Assembly: GCA_002205125.1 (NCBI GenBank)
Contig: NIOE01000021.1
Location: 1-64,000, forward strand
Source: Roseateles noduli
GTDB lineage: Bacteria > Pseudomonadota > Gammaproteobacteria > Burkholderiales > Burkholderiaceae_C
Reading direction: 5' to 3'
DNA: 64,000 bases
Under the pieces are notes generated by a model, which made no database searches, was not told where the DNA came from, and saw only the letters and a list, made by a program, of their open reading frames with translations. The position numbers were made by a program, and so were the translations under genes. The number at the start of each line of letters is the position of its first letter. Position 1 is the stretch's first letter. Below are positions 9,084-18,945 of the stretch, piece after piece.

Positions 9084-9722
9084 ATGGAGCTCTACAACTA
9101 CTTCCGTTCGTCCGCCTCCTACCGCGTCCGCATCGCGATGGCGCTCAAGGGCCTGGACTTCGACTACAAGTCCGTCCACCTCGCGAAGAACGAGCAGTTC
9201 AACGAGTCCTACGCCGCCGTGTCCGCGTCGCGTCTGGTCCCGCTGCTGAAGGACGGCGACGCGCTCGTCACGCAGTCGATGGCGATCATCGAGTACCTCG
9301 ACGAGACGCACCCCGAGCCGCCGCTGCTGCCCGGCGACGCGCTGAGCCGCGCCTACATCCGCGCGCTGTCGCAGGACATCGCCTGCGAGATCCATCCGCT
9401 GAACAACCTGCGCGTGCTGCGCTATCTGGTGAAGGACCTCGGCGTCGGCGACGACAACAAGACCCGCTGGATCCACCACTGGGTCGAGAGCGGTCTGGCG
9501 GTCGTCGAGCAACGCCTGAAGGCCGAGGGGCGATCCGGCCGGTTCTGCTTCGGCGACACGCCGACGATGGCCGATTGCGTGCTGGTGCCGCAGATCTTCA
9601 ACGCGCAGCGCTTCGACAGCCGGCTCGACCACGTGCCGACGGTCATGAAGATCTTCGAGCACTGCATGGCGCTCGACGCCTTCAGCAAGACGCAACCGAG
9701 CGCCTGTCCCGATGCTGAATGA
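9084..9722 (+). CDS. maiA: Maleylacetoacetate isomerase (zeta-class glutathione transferase)
   Basis: Glutathione-dependent cis-trans isomerisation of maleylacetoacetate to fumarylacetoacetate in tyrosine/homogentisate breakdown. The 212-aa product starts MELYNYFRSSASYRVR, carrying the zeta-class SSxSxR active-site motif at residues 9-14. The thioredoxin-like domain has the conserved VPLLKDGD and TQSMAIIEYLDE glutathione-binding segment, followed by an all-helical domain with GDTPTMADCVLVPQI. The next step, fumarylacetoacetase, and homogentisate dioxygenase lie about 25 kb away in this window, so the pathway is split. The last 11 nt overlap pgeF, suggesting translational coupling. Confidence 0.93.
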   Translation: MELYNYFRSSASYRVRIAMALKGLDFDYKSVHLAKNEQFNESYAAVSASRLVPLLKDGDALVTQSMAIIEYLDETHPEPPLLPGDALSRAYIRALSQDIACEIHPLNNLRVLRYLVKDLGVGDDNKTRWIHHWVESGLAVVEQRLKAEGRSGRFCFGDTPTMADCVLVPQIFNAQRFDSRLDHVPTVMKIFEHCMALDAFSKTQPSACPDAE

Positions 9723-10512
9723 GGATTGGCTGAGACCGGCGTGGTCCGCGTCGCACGTCGACGCCTTCATGACCACGCGCGCCGGCGGCGTCAGCGGAGG
9801 GCCGCAGGGGCCGGAAGAGCAACGCGGATTGGCGAGCCTCAACCTCGGGCGCTCGGTCGGTGACGACCCCGCGAACGTGGTCGAGAACCGTCGTCGCGTC
9901 GCGACCGCGATCGGCGGTCATCCCGTTTTCCTGAAGCAGGTGCACGGCACGACCGTGTTGCGCCTGCGCGCCGAGCACGCGCTCCCCGACGCCGATCCCG
10001 AGGCGGCGGACGCGTCGATCAGCACCGATCCGGCGCTTGCCTGCGCGGTGATGGTCGCGGACTGCCTGCCGGTGCTGTTCGCCGGACCGGGCGTGGTGGG
10101 CGCCGCGCATGCGGGCTGGCGAGGACTCGCGGGCGGCGTGCTTGAAAACACCGTCGCCGCGATGTGCGAAGCCGCGCACTGCGAGCCCCGCGACATCAGC
10201 GCCTGGATGGGCGCATGCATCGGACCGGATCAGTTCGAAGTCGGTGCCGACGTGCTTGCGGCCTTCGGCGCCGAGCCCCTCCATCAGGATCAACCGATGT
10301 TCCGCTTCCAACGGAACGAACAGGGCGAGGCGCGTTGGCGCGCCGATCTCTACGGCCTCGCGCGACGCCGGCTCGAAGCGCTCGACATCGGTGCCGTCAG
10401 CGGCGGCGGCTGGTGCACGCTCAGCGAGCCGTCACGATTCTTTTCGTTCCGCCACGAACGCGTCGACGGACTGCGCAGCGGGCGCATGGCCGCCGTCATC
10501 CGACTGCGCTGA
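9712..10512 (+). CDS. pgeF: PgeF / YfiH family multicopper-laccase-fold protein
   Basis: A 266-aa member of the DUF152 (YfiH/PgeF) family, linked to peptidoglycan precursor editing and reported to have purine nucleoside phosphorylase or polyphenol oxidase activity. Conserved metal-site segments are visible: KQVHGTTV (around residue 80), VADCLPVLFA (around 117) and AHAGWRGLAGGVLE (around 133), plus GACIGP. It overlaps maiA by 11 nt at the 5' end and, unusually, the convergent membrane-protein gene by 81 nt at the 3' end. Confidence 0.92.
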   Translation: MLNEDWLRPAWSASHVDAFMTTRAGGVSGGPQGPEEQRGLASLNLGRSVGDDPANVVENRRRVATAIGGHPVFLKQVHGTTVLRLRAEHALPDADPEAADASISTDPALACAVMVADCLPVLFAGPGVVGAAHAGWRGLAGGVLENTVAAMCEAAHCEPRDISAWMGACIGPDQFEVGADVLAAFGAEPLHQDQPMFRFQRNEQGEARWRADLYGLARRRLEALDIGAVSGGGWCTLSEPSRFFSFRHERVDGLRSGRMAAVIRLR

Positions 10513-10773
10513 TGCGCTGATCGAGGGCGATGTCGGCATCGACGCAACAGCGTCTGCCCCGTCGCCATGCGGACTTCCGGACGCTTCGGCCTTGCGGCGT
10601 GCGGCGCGCCGCCGGGGCGTGCCCATCAGGTACATGACGATCGATAGCGGTACCACCCCGTAGAACACGAAGGTGATGAGCGCGCCCAGCACCGTGCCCT
10701 GCGAGCTGAAGGCCTCGACGATCGCCATCATCAGCACCACATACATCCACGCGATGGCCACCAGATACATCAA
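10432..10773 (-). CDS. Small two-helix membrane protein, unknown function
   Basis: A 113-aa protein with two hydrophobic helices (about residues 3-22 and 30-47, the latter containing VFYGVVPLSIVMYLMG), then a basic RRRAARR stop-transfer segment and an Ala/Ser-rich low-complexity cytoplasmic tail. Its 3' 81 nt run antisense through the end of pgeF. The hydrophobic part lies outside pgeF, which argues it is a real gene rather than an antisense shadow. Function unknown. Confidence 0.7.
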   Translation of the reverse strand: MMYLVAIAWMYVVLMMAIVEAFSSQGTVLGALITFVFYGVVPLSIVMYLMGTPRRRAARRKAEASGSPHGDGADAVASMPTSPSISASAQSDDGGHAPAAQSVDAFVAERKES

Positions 10774-10928
10774 CGATTTCCTCGGGTCTTCGCGACAGCA
10801 GCGTCACGCGGGGGTAAGCTGATCGAGCTACAAAGCGCCTGAGCATATGCGAAGCCTCCCCGTCGATCCGCCTCTTCCGCGTGGTCGGCTGTGGCAAGCT
10901 TCTTGCTCAGGTCGGCATGAGGAGACAC

Positions 10929-12686
10929 ATGAGCGCGAACAACGCCGCCGCCGGATTCCCCGGCACATCGGTCCACGGTTTCGAACACTGGGCTCAGCAG
11001 GCCCAGCAGGCGGCCAGCAGCCTGTCGCACGGCTTCGGCGACGCCTTCAAGCAATTGCAGGCGATGCAGATCCCGCCCGACGCGTGGTCGCAGCTGCAGT
11101 CCGAGTACATCAGCCAGGCCAGCACGCTGTGGAACACCGCGCTCGGTGACGCCCAGGCGCCCGCCGCGACCGCCACGGCGACCGCGAGCACGCCGCCGAT
11201 CAAGGACCGCCGTTTCGCCGACGCCTCCTGGAACGACAACCGCCTCGCCCACTTCACCGCGCAGCTCTACCTGCTCAACGCGAAGACGCTGCAGCGGATG
11301 GCCGACCAGGTGCAGGCCGACGACAAGACCCGCGCCCGCGTCCGCTTCGCGGTGCAGCAGTTCGTCGACGCCGCGTCGCCGAGCAACTTCCTCGCGCTGA
11401 ATCCCGAAGCGCAGCAGCGCGCGCTGAACACGCAGGGCGAGAGCCTCTCGCGCGGCCTGCAGCTGCTCATGGCCGACGTGCAACGCGGCCACGTGTCGCA
11501 GACCGACGAATCCGCCTTCGAGGTCGGCCGCAACGTCGCGACCACCGAAGGCCATGTCGTCTTCGAGAACGAGTTCTTCCAGCTGCTCGAGTACAAGCCG
11601 CTCACCGCGAAGGTGCATGCGCGGCCGCTGCTCATGGTGCCGCCCTGCATCAACAAGTACTACATCCTCGACCTGCAGCCGGAGAACTCGCTGATCCGCT
11701 ACGCGGTGGCGCAGGGGCATCGCACCTTCGTGGTGAGCTGGCGCAATCCCGATGCCGAGTGCGTGCACTGGACCTGGGACGACTACATCGGCCAGGCCGC
11801 GATCAAGGCCATCGAGGTCACGCGCGAGATCGCCGGCACCGACACGATCAACACGCTGGGCTTCTGTGTCGGCGGCACCATCCTGGCGACCGCGCTGGCC
11901 GTGCTGGCCGCGCGCGGCGAGCAGCCGGCGGAAAGCGTCACCCTGCTGACCACGCTGATCGACTTCAGCAGCAACGGCATCCTGGACCTGTTCATCGACG
12001 AGCAGGCGGTGCAACTGCGCGAGATGACGCTCGGCGATCAGGCGGTGAGCGGCCCCGGCCTGCTCAAGGGCCAGGAACTCGCGACGACCTTCAGCTTCCT
12101 GCGTCCGAACGACCTCGTCTGGAACTACGTCGTCGGCAACTACCTGAAGGGCGACGCGCCCCCCGCCTTCGACCTGCTGTACTGGAACGGCGACGCGACC
12201 AACCTGCCGGGTCCGATGTACTGCTGGTACCTGCGCCACACCTACCTGCAGAACGACCTGCGCATCCCGGGCCAGCTCACCGTCTGCGGCGAGAAGATCG
12301 ACCTCGGCGCGATCCAGGCGCCGGTCTACATCTACGGCTCGCGCGAGGACCACATCGTCCCGTGGGACGCGGCCTACCGCAGCACGCAGGTGTTCAAGGG
12401 CAAGAAGCGTTTCGTGCTCGGCGCGTCCGGGCACATCGCCGGCGTCATCAATCCGCCGGAGAAGAAGAAGCGCAGCCACTGGCTGGGGAAGGGCGCGGCG
12501 CTGCCGGCCGACCACCAGCAATGGCTGCAATCCGCCACCGAGCATCCCGGCAGCTGGTGGACCGACTGGTCGCAGTGGCTGGCCGGCCACGCGGGTCCGC
12601 AGAAGGCGGCACCGCGCAAGCCGGGCGGCCGCGGCCATGAGGCCATCGAGCCGGCGCCAGGTCGTTATGTGAAACAGCGCGCGTGA
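10929..12686 (+). CDS. phaC: Class I poly(3-hydroxyalkanoate) synthase
   Basis: Polymerises (R)-3-hydroxyacyl-CoA, mainly 3-hydroxybutyryl-CoA, into polyester at granule surfaces. With the start at 10929 (preceded by AGGAGACAC) the product is 585 aa, normal for class I. The lipase-like box is GFCVGG with nucleophile Cys313. The triad is completed by Asp in [10 protein letters not shown] and His in [26 protein letters not shown] is the family-typical conserved tract. The N-terminal third is the variable region. It heads the phaC-phaA-phaB set; the thiolase gene starts 29 nt downstream. Confidence 0.96.
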   Translation: MSANNAAAGFPGTSVHGFEHWAQQAQQAASSLSHGFGDAFKQLQAMQIPPDAWSQLQSEYISQASTLWNTALGDAQAPAATATATASTPPIKDRRFADASWNDNRLAHFTAQLYLLNAKTLQRMADQVQADDKTRARVRFAVQQFVDAASPSNFLALNPEAQQRALNTQGESLSRGLQLLMADVQRGHVSQTDESAFEVGRNVATTEGHVVFENEFFQLLEYKPLTAKVHARPLLMVPPCINKYYILDLQPENSLIRYAVAQGHRTFVVSWRNPDAECVHWTWDDYIGQAAIKAIEVTREIAGTDTINTLGFCVGGTILATALAVLAARGEQPAESVTLLTTLIDFSSNGILDLFIDEQAVQLREMTLGDQAVSGPGLLKGQELATTFSFLRPNDLVWNYVVGNYLKGDAPPAFDLLYWNGDATNLPGPMYCWYLRHTYLQNDLRIPGQLTVCGEKIDLGAIQAPVYIYGSREDHIVPWDAAYRSTQVFKGKKRFVLGASGHIAGVINPPEKKKRSHWLGKGAALPADHQQWLQSATEHPGSWWTDWSQWLAGHAGPQKAAPRKPGGRGHEAIEPAPGRYVKQRA

Positions 12687-12715
12687 CACCACGCCCGCGC
12701 ATCGAGGAGCAAGTC

Positions 12716-13903
12716 ATGAGTTCACCGCAAGACATCGTCATCGTCGCCGCGGCGCGCACGCCGATCGGCAAGTTCGGAGGGACGCTGTCGAAGACGCCGG
12801 CCAGCGAGCTGGGCGCGATCGTCATCCAGGAGCTGCTGCGCAGAAGCGGCCTGCAGCCCGACCAGATCAACGAGGTCATCCTCGGCCAGGTGCTGACCGC
12901 GGGCGTCGGCCAGAATCCGGCGCGCCAGGCCGTCATCAAGGCGGGCCTGCCGGTGACCGTGCCGGCGATGACGATCAACAAGGTCTGCGGCTCCGGCCTG
13001 AAGGCCGTGATGCTGGCCGCGCAGGCGATCCGCGACGGCGATTCGGACATCATCATCGCCGGCGGCCAGGAGAGCATGAGCCTGGCGCCGCACGTGCTGC
13101 CGGGTTCGCGCGAAGGCCAGCGCATGGGCGACTGGAAGCTGGTCGACACCATGATCACCGACGGCCTGTGGGACGTGTACAACCAGTACCACATGGGCAT
13201 CACCGCCGAGAACGTGGCCAAGGAGTACCACGTCAGCCGCGCGCAGCAGGATGAGCTCGCGCTCGCCAGCCAGCAGAAGGCCGCCGCCGCGCAGGACGCG
13301 GGCCGCTTCACCGCCGAGATCGTGCCGGTGACGATCCCGCAGAAGAAGGGCGACCCGGTGGTGTTCGCCGCCGACGAGTTCATCAACCGCAAGTCCAACG
13401 CCGAAGCGCTGGCCGGCCTGAAGCCCGCCTTCGACAAGGCCGGTTCGGTGACCGCCGGCAACGCCTCGGGCCTGAACGACGGCGCCGCCGGCCTGGTGCT
13501 GATGACGGACGCCAAGGCCAAGGCCCTGGGCCTGACGCCGCTGGCACGCCTGGCGTCCTACGCGAGCGCCGGTGTCGATCCCAAGACCATGGGCATGGGC
13601 CCGGTGCCCGCGTCGCGCAAGGCGCTGCAGCGCGCCGGCTGGCAGCCCAAGGACCTGGACCTGCTGGAGATCAACGAGGCCTTCGCCGCGCAGGCCTGCG
13701 CGGTGCATCAGGAAATGGGCTGGGACGTCAGCAAGGTCAACGTCAACGGCGGCGCCATCGCGCTGGGCCATCCGATCGGCGCGTCCGGCGCCCGCATCCT
13801 GGTCACGCTGCTGCACGAAATGATCAAGCGCGATGCCAAAAAGGGCATCGCCAGCCTGTGCATCGGCGGCGGCATGGGCGTCGCGCTCTGCGTCGAGCGC
13901 TGA
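12716..13903 (+). CDS. phaA: Acetyl-CoA acetyltransferase (beta-ketothiolase)
   Basis: Condenses two acetyl-CoA to acetoacetyl-CoA, the first step of PHB synthesis. The 395-aa protein has the thiolase active-site residues: acyl-accepting Cys91 in [11 protein letters not shown], His in [13 protein letters not shown] and proton-shuttling Cys382 in [17 protein letters not shown] is the C-terminal thiolase signature. ATG at 12716 follows GAGGAG with good spacing. Second gene of the pha operon. Confidence 0.95.
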   Translation: MSSPQDIVIVAAARTPIGKFGGTLSKTPASELGAIVIQELLRRSGLQPDQINEVILGQVLTAGVGQNPARQAVIKAGLPVTVPAMTINKVCGSGLKAVMLAAQAIRDGDSDIIIAGGQESMSLAPHVLPGSREGQRMGDWKLVDTMITDGLWDVYNQYHMGITAENVAKEYHVSRAQQDELALASQQKAAAAQDAGRFTAEIVPVTIPQKKGDPVVFAADEFINRKSNAEALAGLKPAFDKAGSVTAGNASGLNDGAAGLVLMTDAKAKALGLTPLARLASYASAGVDPKTMGMGPVPASRKALQRAGWQPKDLDLLEINEAFAAQACAVHQEMGWDVSKVNVNGGAIALGHPIGASGARILVTLLHEMIKRDAKKGIASLCIGGGMGVALCVER

Positions 13904-13995
13904 AGCGTTCCCCTTCTTCGCGTCTTTCCCGTTTCGACATTCCAGACGCCCTGGCCGCGGACGCGGCGCCCCGGGGCGTCATACAGGAGGCAAAC

Positions 13996-14733
13996 ATGAT
14001 CCAGAAAGTTGCATACGTCACCGGCGGGATGGGCGGCATCGGCACCGCCATCTGCCAGCGCCTCCACAAGGACGGCTTCAAGGTCATCGCCGGCTGCGGC
14101 CCCACCCGAGATCGCGGCAAGTGGCTGGCCGAGCAGGCCGAGCAGGGCTACAGCTTCTTCTGCTCCGCCGGCAACGTGGCCGACTGGGACTCGACCGTCG
14201 CCGCGTTCGAGGTGGCGATCGCCGAACACGGCCCCATCGACGTGCTGGTCAACAACGCGGGCGTCACCAAGGACCGCATGTTCCTGAAGATGACCCGCGA
14301 CGAGTGGGACACCGTGATCGACACCAACCTCAACAGTATGTTCAACGTCACCAAGCAGGTGGTGCCGGGCATGATCGACAAGGGCTGGGGCCGCATCATC
14401 AACATCTCCTCGGTCAACGGCGAGAAGGGCCAGGTCGGTCAGACCAACTACTCGGCGGCCAAGGCCGGCATGCACGGCTTCACGATGGCGCTGGCGCAGG
14501 AACTGGCTGCCAAGGGCGTCACGGTGAACACCGTCAGCCCGGGCTACATCGGCACCGACATGGTCAAGGCGGTGCGTCCCGACGTGCTCGAGAAGATCGT
14601 GGCGGGCATCCCGGTCAAGCGCCTCGGCGAGCCCGAGGAGATCGCCTCCATCGTGGGCTGGCTGGCGGGGGAGACCTCCGGCTTCACCACGGGGGCGGAC
14701 TTCAGCTGCAACGGCGGCTTGCACATGGGGTGA
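13996..14733 (+). CDS. phaB: Acetoacetyl-CoA reductase (NADPH)
   Basis: Short-chain dehydrogenase reducing acetoacetyl-CoA to (R)-3-hydroxybutyryl-CoA for PhaC. The 245-aa product has the cofactor loop TGGMGGIG near residues 9-16, NNAG near 87, and the catalytic Ser in [10 protein letters not shown] with YSAAK as the Tyr-Lys pair. The start at 13996 is preceded by a near-perfect AGGAGG. A 92-nt spacer separates it from phaA. A strong hairpin follows the stop, closing the operon. Confidence 0.95.
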   Translation: MIQKVAYVTGGMGGIGTAICQRLHKDGFKVIAGCGPTRDRGKWLAEQAEQGYSFFCSAGNVADWDSTVAAFEVAIAEHGPIDVLVNNAGVTKDRMFLKMTRDEWDTVIDTNLNSMFNVTKQVVPGMIDKGWGRIINISSVNGEKGQVGQTNYSAAKAGMHGFTMALAQELAAKGVTVNTVSPGYIGTDMVKAVRPDVLEKIVAGIPVKRLGEPEEIASIVGWLAGETSGFTTGADFSCNGGLHMG

Positions 14734-14779
14734 CGAGGGGCCGGAGAGAAAGCGAACCCTTTCCCTCCGTACTCCGACG

Positions 14780-14820
14780 CAACGCCGGCAACCTTCTCGG
14801 GTTGCCGGCGTTGCCGTTTC
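14780..14820 (+). terminator. Rho-independent terminator of the pha operon
   Basis: Perfect 14-bp stem (14780-14793 with 14800-14813), 6-nt loop, then CCGTTTCTGT. It begins 47 nt after the phaB stop. The downstream T-run is short but the stem is strong. Confidence 0.8.
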
Positions 14821-14836
14821 TGTCGGAGAACTCCAG

Positions 14837-15784
14837 ATGTCCCACACCCCGCGACCTGCTCTCGGTCGCCGTTCCCTGTTGATCGCCGCCGCCGCCTCGG
14901 CGCTGCCCGCGATGTCCGTCCGCGCCGCGACGCCCGTCCGCGCCGCGGTGGCCAAGCCCCGACCCCTGCGCGTCGGTGTGATCGATCTCAGCTTCCACCG
15001 CGCCAGCGCCGGCGTCGTCGCGCAGGTGCTGGAGGCCGGCGATGTCGACCACCGATTCACCTACGCGCCGCATGAGCGCCTCTACGAGCAGCTGGGTCGC
15101 GGCGAACTCGACATGGCGGTGTCCGCCTGGATGCCAGGCAGCCACGGCGACTATGTGCGCACCTACGAGCACGAGTTGATGCGCCTGGGCGTGCTCTACC
15201 AGCCTTACGCGTTGTGGGGCGTGCCGGACTACGTGCCGGCGCTGGAACTCGCGACGGTGGAGGACCTTCGCCACGCCGAGGTCGCCGGCCGGATGATCAA
15301 GCGCATCCAAGGGATCGCGCCCGGGGCGGGCATCAGCCGCTTCTCGCAGGAGATCATGCGGATGTACGACCTTGGCGCCCATGGCTACGAATTCGCCAAC
15401 GGGTCGCTGGAGGACTGCGTCGGCGCGTTCGAATCCGCCGTGGCGCAGCAGCGCTGGGTGGTCGTGCCGCTCTGGCGCCCTCAGTACCTCCACGCGCGCT
15501 ACAGGATCCGGGAACTGCGCGAGCCCCGGGGCCTGCTGCGAGGCGTGGACGACGCCACGCTGGTCCTGCGGCGCGACGCGCGCGCGAAGATTCCCGATCG
15601 GACGCTCGCGATCCTGGCCGGCATGTCGCTGGGCAACGAGACTGTCGCGATGCTGGATGAGCGCGTCGGCCGGGAGGGGCAGCCGGCGGCAGCGGTCGCC
15701 GCCGAGTGGCTGCGGCTTGATCCCGATCGACTGGATCGGTGGGCGCTCGCCGGTCGACGCGTGCTGCACGAGACGCGCGCTTGA
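14837..15784 (+). CDS. Glycine-betaine/proline-type ABC transporter substrate-binding protein
   Basis: A 315-aa exported solute-binding protein of the OpuAC/ProX class. The N-terminus has a twin-arginine-like [17 protein letters not shown] signal. The mature part begins with the class-typical [11 protein letters not shown] and contains [10 protein letters not shown] and [10 protein letters not shown], tracts shared with betaine-binding proteins. No permease or ATPase gene is adjacent, so the binding protein is an orphan. The phaB terminator lies upstream. Ligand (betaine, choline, proline or another compatible solute) is not fixed by sequence. Confidence 0.8.
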   Translation: MSHTPRPALGRRSLLIAAAASALPAMSVRAATPVRAAVAKPRPLRVGVIDLSFHRASAGVVAQVLEAGDVDHRFTYAPHERLYEQLGRGELDMAVSAWMPGSHGDYVRTYEHELMRLGVLYQPYALWGVPDYVPALELATVEDLRHAEVAGRMIKRIQGIAPGAGISRFSQEIMRMYDLGAHGYEFANGSLEDCVGAFESAVAQQRWVVVPLWRPQYLHARYRIRELREPRGLLRGVDDATLVLRRDARAKIPDRTLAILAGMSLGNETVAMLDERVGREGQPAAAVAAEWLRLDPDRLDRWALAGRRVLHETRA

Positions 15785-15819
15785 ACGTCGGCGGCCTGTC
15801 CCGAGGCGCCAAGGCTGCA

Positions 15820-15855
15820 GGACAGGCCGCTCAGGCCCTTCAAGCCGTCCAAGCC
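15820..15855. repeat. 9-bp-period array (ggacaggcc / gctcaggcc / cttcaagcc / gtccaagcc)
   Basis: Four 9-nt units sharing CA(G/A)GCC lie in the 76-nt spacer between two convergent genes. The core matches arrays at 3292 and 25382. Confidence 0.6.
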
Positions 15856-15860
15856 GGACT

Positions 15861-16676
15861 TCAGTCCTTCTTCATCAGCACCAGCAGCTGCGACAGGTTC
15901 TGCGCCGCCGCCTGCAACTTGGGCAGCGACTGCTCCAGCAGCATCTGCGGCGGGGTGCGCGACGCATGCGTGCTGACGTTCATCGCCGCCACCACGCGGC
16001 CGTCGCGCCCGGTGAGGGGCACGGCCACGCTCAGCACGCCGTCCTCCAGCTCCTGGTCCACCAGGCACCAGTGCTGGCGACGCGCCTGTTCGATCGCGGC
16101 GCGCAGTTCCTCGTGCGAGCGCACCGTGTTGCTCGCGCGACGCGCCAGCTGCACCTGCGCCACGCGGGTCTCGCGTTCCTCGACCGGCAGCGAGGCCAGC
16201 AGCACCCGGCCGGTCGCCGTCGCCCACGCGGGCAGGCGGCTGCCGATGCCCATCGGGTCGGACAGGATCTTGCGCAGCGGCGCGCGCAGCACGAAGACCA
16301 CGTCGTCGCCGTCGAGCACCGCGATGGAGACGGACTCCCGCAGGTCGTTGGCCAGCTGGATGGCCACCGGCTCGGCGAAGCGCCACAGCGGCTGCGAGGA
16401 CAGGTAGGCGAAGCCCAGGTCGAGGATCTTCGGGGTCAGCTCGAACAGCCGTCCCTCCGATCTCACGTACCCCAGCGTCTGCAGCGTCAGCAGGATGCGA
16501 CGCGCGCCGGCGCGCGTCAGCCCGCAGCGCTTGGCGACTTCCGTCAGCGTCTGCCGGGCGTGGTGGGTGTCGAAGGTCCGGATCACCGACAGGCCGCGTG
16601 CGAAGGATTGCACGTAGCTGTCGCCGGGCTTCAGGGGCGCGTTGATTGCGCTTTCGTCAGGAGACATGGGCGTCAT
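15861..16676 (-). CDS. IclR family transcriptional regulator (PcaR/PobR-like)
   Basis: A 271-aa IclR regulator. The winged helix-turn-helix occupies about residues 20-80 (SFARGLSVIRTFD, then LTEVAKRCGLTRAGARRILL), followed by the effector-binding domain from about 95 to 265 (LLASLPVEERE, VPLTGRDGRVVAAMNVS). Close resemblance to the PcaR/PcaU subgroup that controls aromatic acid catabolism, but no such operon adjoins it. It is divergent from the AIM24 gene with 74 nt between, so its operator may lie there. An in-frame ATG at 16664 could also be the start. Confidence 0.9.
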   Translation of the reverse strand: MTPMSPDESAINAPLKPGDSYVQSFARGLSVIRTFDTHHARQTLTEVAKRCGLTRAGARRILLTLQTLGYVRSEGRLFELTPKILDLGFAYLSSQPLWRFAEPVAIQLANDLRESVSIAVLDGDDVVFVLRAPLRKILSDPMGIGSRLPAWATATGRVLLASLPVEERETRVAQVQLARRASNTVRSHEELRAAIEQARRQHWCLVDQELEDGVLSVAVPLTGRDGRVVAAMNVSTHASRTPPQMLLEQSLPKLQAAAQNLSQLLVLMKKD

Positions 16677-16705
16677 GACCGCAGTAGAGGAAGGCCGCGA
16701 AACGT

Positions 16706-16711
16706 TAATAT
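16706..16711 (+). promoter_or_regulatory. Possible -10 element (TAATAT) in the divergent iclR/AIM24 spacer
   Basis: TAATAT is a rare AT-rich hexamer in this GC-rich region, placed about 40 nt before the AIM24 start; read on the other strand it gives ATATTA toward the IclR gene. No good -35 is seen at 17 nt, as expected if an activator or repressor binds here. Confidence 0.35.
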
Positions 16712-16750
16712 CGCGCCCGTTTCCAAGTGATGAGACAAGAGGTGAAGACC

Positions 16751-17563
16751 ATGGCCATGGATGTTGTCGACTACGAAATCAAGGGTGCCGAGATGCAGTT
16801 CGTCGAGGTCGAACTCGACCCCGGCGAGGCAGCGATCGGCGAAGCCGGCAGCATGATGTTCATGGATGCCGGTATCGGCATGGACACGGTGTTCGGCGAC
16901 GGGTCCGCCAACCAGGGCGGTTTCTTCGGGAAGTTGCTGGGCGCCGGCAAGCGGCTGGTGACCGGGGAATCGCTGTTCACCACGGTCTACACGAACCAGA
17001 GTCATGGGAAGTTGCGGGTCGCTTTCGCGGCGCCGTATCCCGGCAAGATCCTGCCGATGGATCTCGGCAAGCTCGGGGGCACGCTCATCTGCCAGAAGGA
17101 CGCGTTCCTGTGCGCGGCCCGGGGCGTGTCGCTGGGGATCGCTCTCCAGCAGCGCCTGTCGACTGGCTTCTTCGGTGGCGAAGGGTTCATCATGCAGAAG
17201 CTCGATGGTGATGGGCTGGCCTTCGTGCATGCGGGGGGTACCGTGGTTCGACGTACGCTCCAACCCGGTCAGACGCTGCTGGTGGATACCGGCTGCGTCG
17301 TCGCCTACACGCCCAGCGTGAGTTTTGAGATCCAGTACGTAGGCAAGATCAAGACCGCCCTGTTCGGCGGCGAAGGTCTGTTCCTGGCCAAGATGACCGG
17401 ACCGGGCGAAGTCTGGCTGCAGAGCCTGCCGTTCTCGCGCCTGGCCTCGCGCGTCTTCGCCGCAGCGCCGCAGCGCGGCGGCTCCCGGGAGGAAGGCGGT
17501 CTGCTGACCGGCCTGGCCGGCGGCGGATTGCTGGGCGGGCTGCTGGGCGGCGACGACGAATAA
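16751..17563 (+). CDS. AIM24 / TIGR00266 family protein
   Basis: A 270-aa beta-rich protein of the AIM24 family (function in bacteria unknown). Characteristic internal pseudo-repeats are visible: [17 protein letters not shown] near the N-terminus, [21 protein letters not shown], then [12 protein letters not shown] and [12 protein letters not shown], ending in a Gly/Leu-rich tail and DDE. The start at 16751 is chosen for the AGGTGAAG ahead of it; 16757 is also possible. It stands alone, divergent from the IclR gene. Confidence 0.9.
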   Translation: MAMDVVDYEIKGAEMQFVEVELDPGEAAIGEAGSMMFMDAGIGMDTVFGDGSANQGGFFGKLLGAGKRLVTGESLFTTVYTNQSHGKLRVAFAAPYPGKILPMDLGKLGGTLICQKDAFLCAARGVSLGIALQQRLSTGFFGGEGFIMQKLDGDGLAFVHAGGTVVRRTLQPGQTLLVDTGCVVAYTPSVSFEIQYVGKIKTALFGGEGLFLAKMTGPGEVWLQSLPFSRLASRVFAAAPQRGGSREEGGLLTGLAGGGLLGGLLGGDDE

Positions 17564-17916
17564 GGCGTCTCCAGGCGTCAGAAAAACGCCAGGAAAGTGG
17601 CCTGAAAAAGTTCGCCATACGCAGACTTGCCGCAACCCTGGCGGCAAGTCTGGCGCAACTGAATGCAACGAAGCGCCTGCGCCGGCTCGCCTTGCGCCCG
17701 CACTTGCGCCCGCATTTGAGGTCCGTCCGCGGGTTGACGTGAAGCCGGCGCCTCGAAACGCTCAAGAACGGCTCACGGAGCGGCCCCGTCTGGCGCCCAA
17801 GCCCGCATCAGCCGGGGTTGCGCGGCCCTGTTCCGGCCGGCGCCTAGGGTGAACCCGCCTACACTTGAGGGCTGCGTGGCGCTGGGCGCGCCGCGCATCT
17901 CCTGTTGAGGATCTCC
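17564..17916. other. 353-nt gene-free stretch with a strong hairpin
   Basis: No convincing gene lies here. A 12-bp perfect hairpin sits at 17622-17633 / 17641-17652 (arms CAGACTTGCCGC and complement, 7-nt loop), about 60 nt after the AIM24 stop. It lacks a T-tract, so termination is only probable. A smaller GGCGT/ACGCC hairpin lies just after the stop. Near the right side, TACACT at 17860-17865 is a possible -10 for the next gene. Confidence 0.5.
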
Positions 17917-18945
17917 ATGCTGTCTTCCCTCGTGCGGCCCGTGCGGGCCGCCCTGGTCGTCACCGCCCTGGCCGTGACCGGTCTGTCCGCGCTGACCGCG
18001 TCTCCGGCCGCTCACGCCTCCGTCGGCAGTCCCATCTTCGTGCTGAACTCGCTGGACGCCGACATCAGCGTCATCGACCCGAAGGGCTTCCGCGAGATCA
18101 AGCGCATCCCGACCGGCAAGGAGCCGCATCACCTCTACCTGACGCCCGACCGCAAGACCATGGTCGTGGCCAACGCGCTGGGCGATTCGCTGACCTTCCT
18201 CGATCCGGTGACGGCCGAGGTGCAGCGCACCGTGCGCGGCATCCCCGATCCGTACCACCTGCGCTTCTCGCCCGACATGAAGTGGCTGGTGCTGGCCGGC
18301 AACCGCCTGGACCACGTCGACATCTACAAGTGGCAGCCGCAGAACGCGGCGCAGCCGCTCGCGCTGTTCAAGCGCTTCTCCGCGCCGAAGACGCCCAGCC
18401 ACCTGTCCATCGACAGCAAGAGCAGCGTCGTCTACGCGAGCCTGCAGGACAGCAGCGAGCTGCTGTCCATCGACCTCAACACCATGGCCGTGCGCTGGAA
18501 GATCCCCGTCGGGAAGCTGCCGGCCGACCTGTACCTCAGTCCCGACGACAAGTACCTGCTGGTCGCGCTGACCGGCGAGCGCAGCGTCGAGGTCTACGAC
18601 GTCAGCGGCGCCCAGCCCAGGCTGGTCAAGCGCATCGAGACCGGCGACGGCGCGCACTCGTTCCGCGCGCTCGGCGACAGGAAGCACGTGCTGGTGAGCA
18701 ACCGCGCGGCCAACACGATCAGCAAGATCGCGCTGACGGACTTCAGCGTCGTCGACACCTTCAAGGCGCCCGGCGGTCCGGACGACATGGAGATCCTGAC
18801 CGACGGCCGCACGCTGATGTTCACCTCGCGCTGGGCCCGCAAGCTGACGGTGATGGACCTGCAGACCAAGCAGATCCTGCAGCAGGTCAAGGTCGGCAAG
18901 TCGCCGCACGGCGTCTGGACGCTCGACCAGATGCCGCGCCAGTGA
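17917..18945 (+). CDS. Exported YVTN/YncE-type beta-propeller protein
   Basis: A 342-aa exported protein with signal peptide (ALVVTALAVTGLSALTASP to AHA) and a seven-bladed-propeller-like repeat series: each roughly 40-residue unit has a pattern such as SPIFVLNSLDADISVIDP, RFSPDMKWLVLAGN or LYLSPDDKYLLVALTG. Such YVTN/cytochrome-D1-like propellers act in the periplasm, usually as scaffolds, with no fixed reaction. ATG at 17917 follows TTGAGG. The polysaccharide deacetylase gene overlaps its stop codon (GTGA), so the two are coupled. Confidence 0.88.
   Translation: MLSSLVRPVRAALVVTALAVTGLSALTASPAAHASVGSPIFVLNSLDADISVIDPKGFREIKRIPTGKEPHHLYLTPDRKTMVVANALGDSLTFLDPVTAEVQRTVRGIPDPYHLRFSPDMKWLVLAGNRLDHVDIYKWQPQNAAQPLALFKRFSAPKTPSHLSIDSKSSVVYASLQDSSELLSIDLNTMAVRWKIPVGKLPADLYLSPDDKYLLVALTGERSVEVYDVSGAQPRLVKRIETGDGAHSFRALGDRKHVLVSNRAANTISKIALTDFSVVDTFKAPGGPDDMEILTDGRTLMFTSRWARKLTVMDLQTKQILQQVKVGKSPHGVWTLDQMPRQ

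Noticed and set aside
10770-12692. A 640-codon open frame antisense to phaC
   Set aside because: It covers phaC entirely and shows only Arg/Ala/Val low-complexity sequence.
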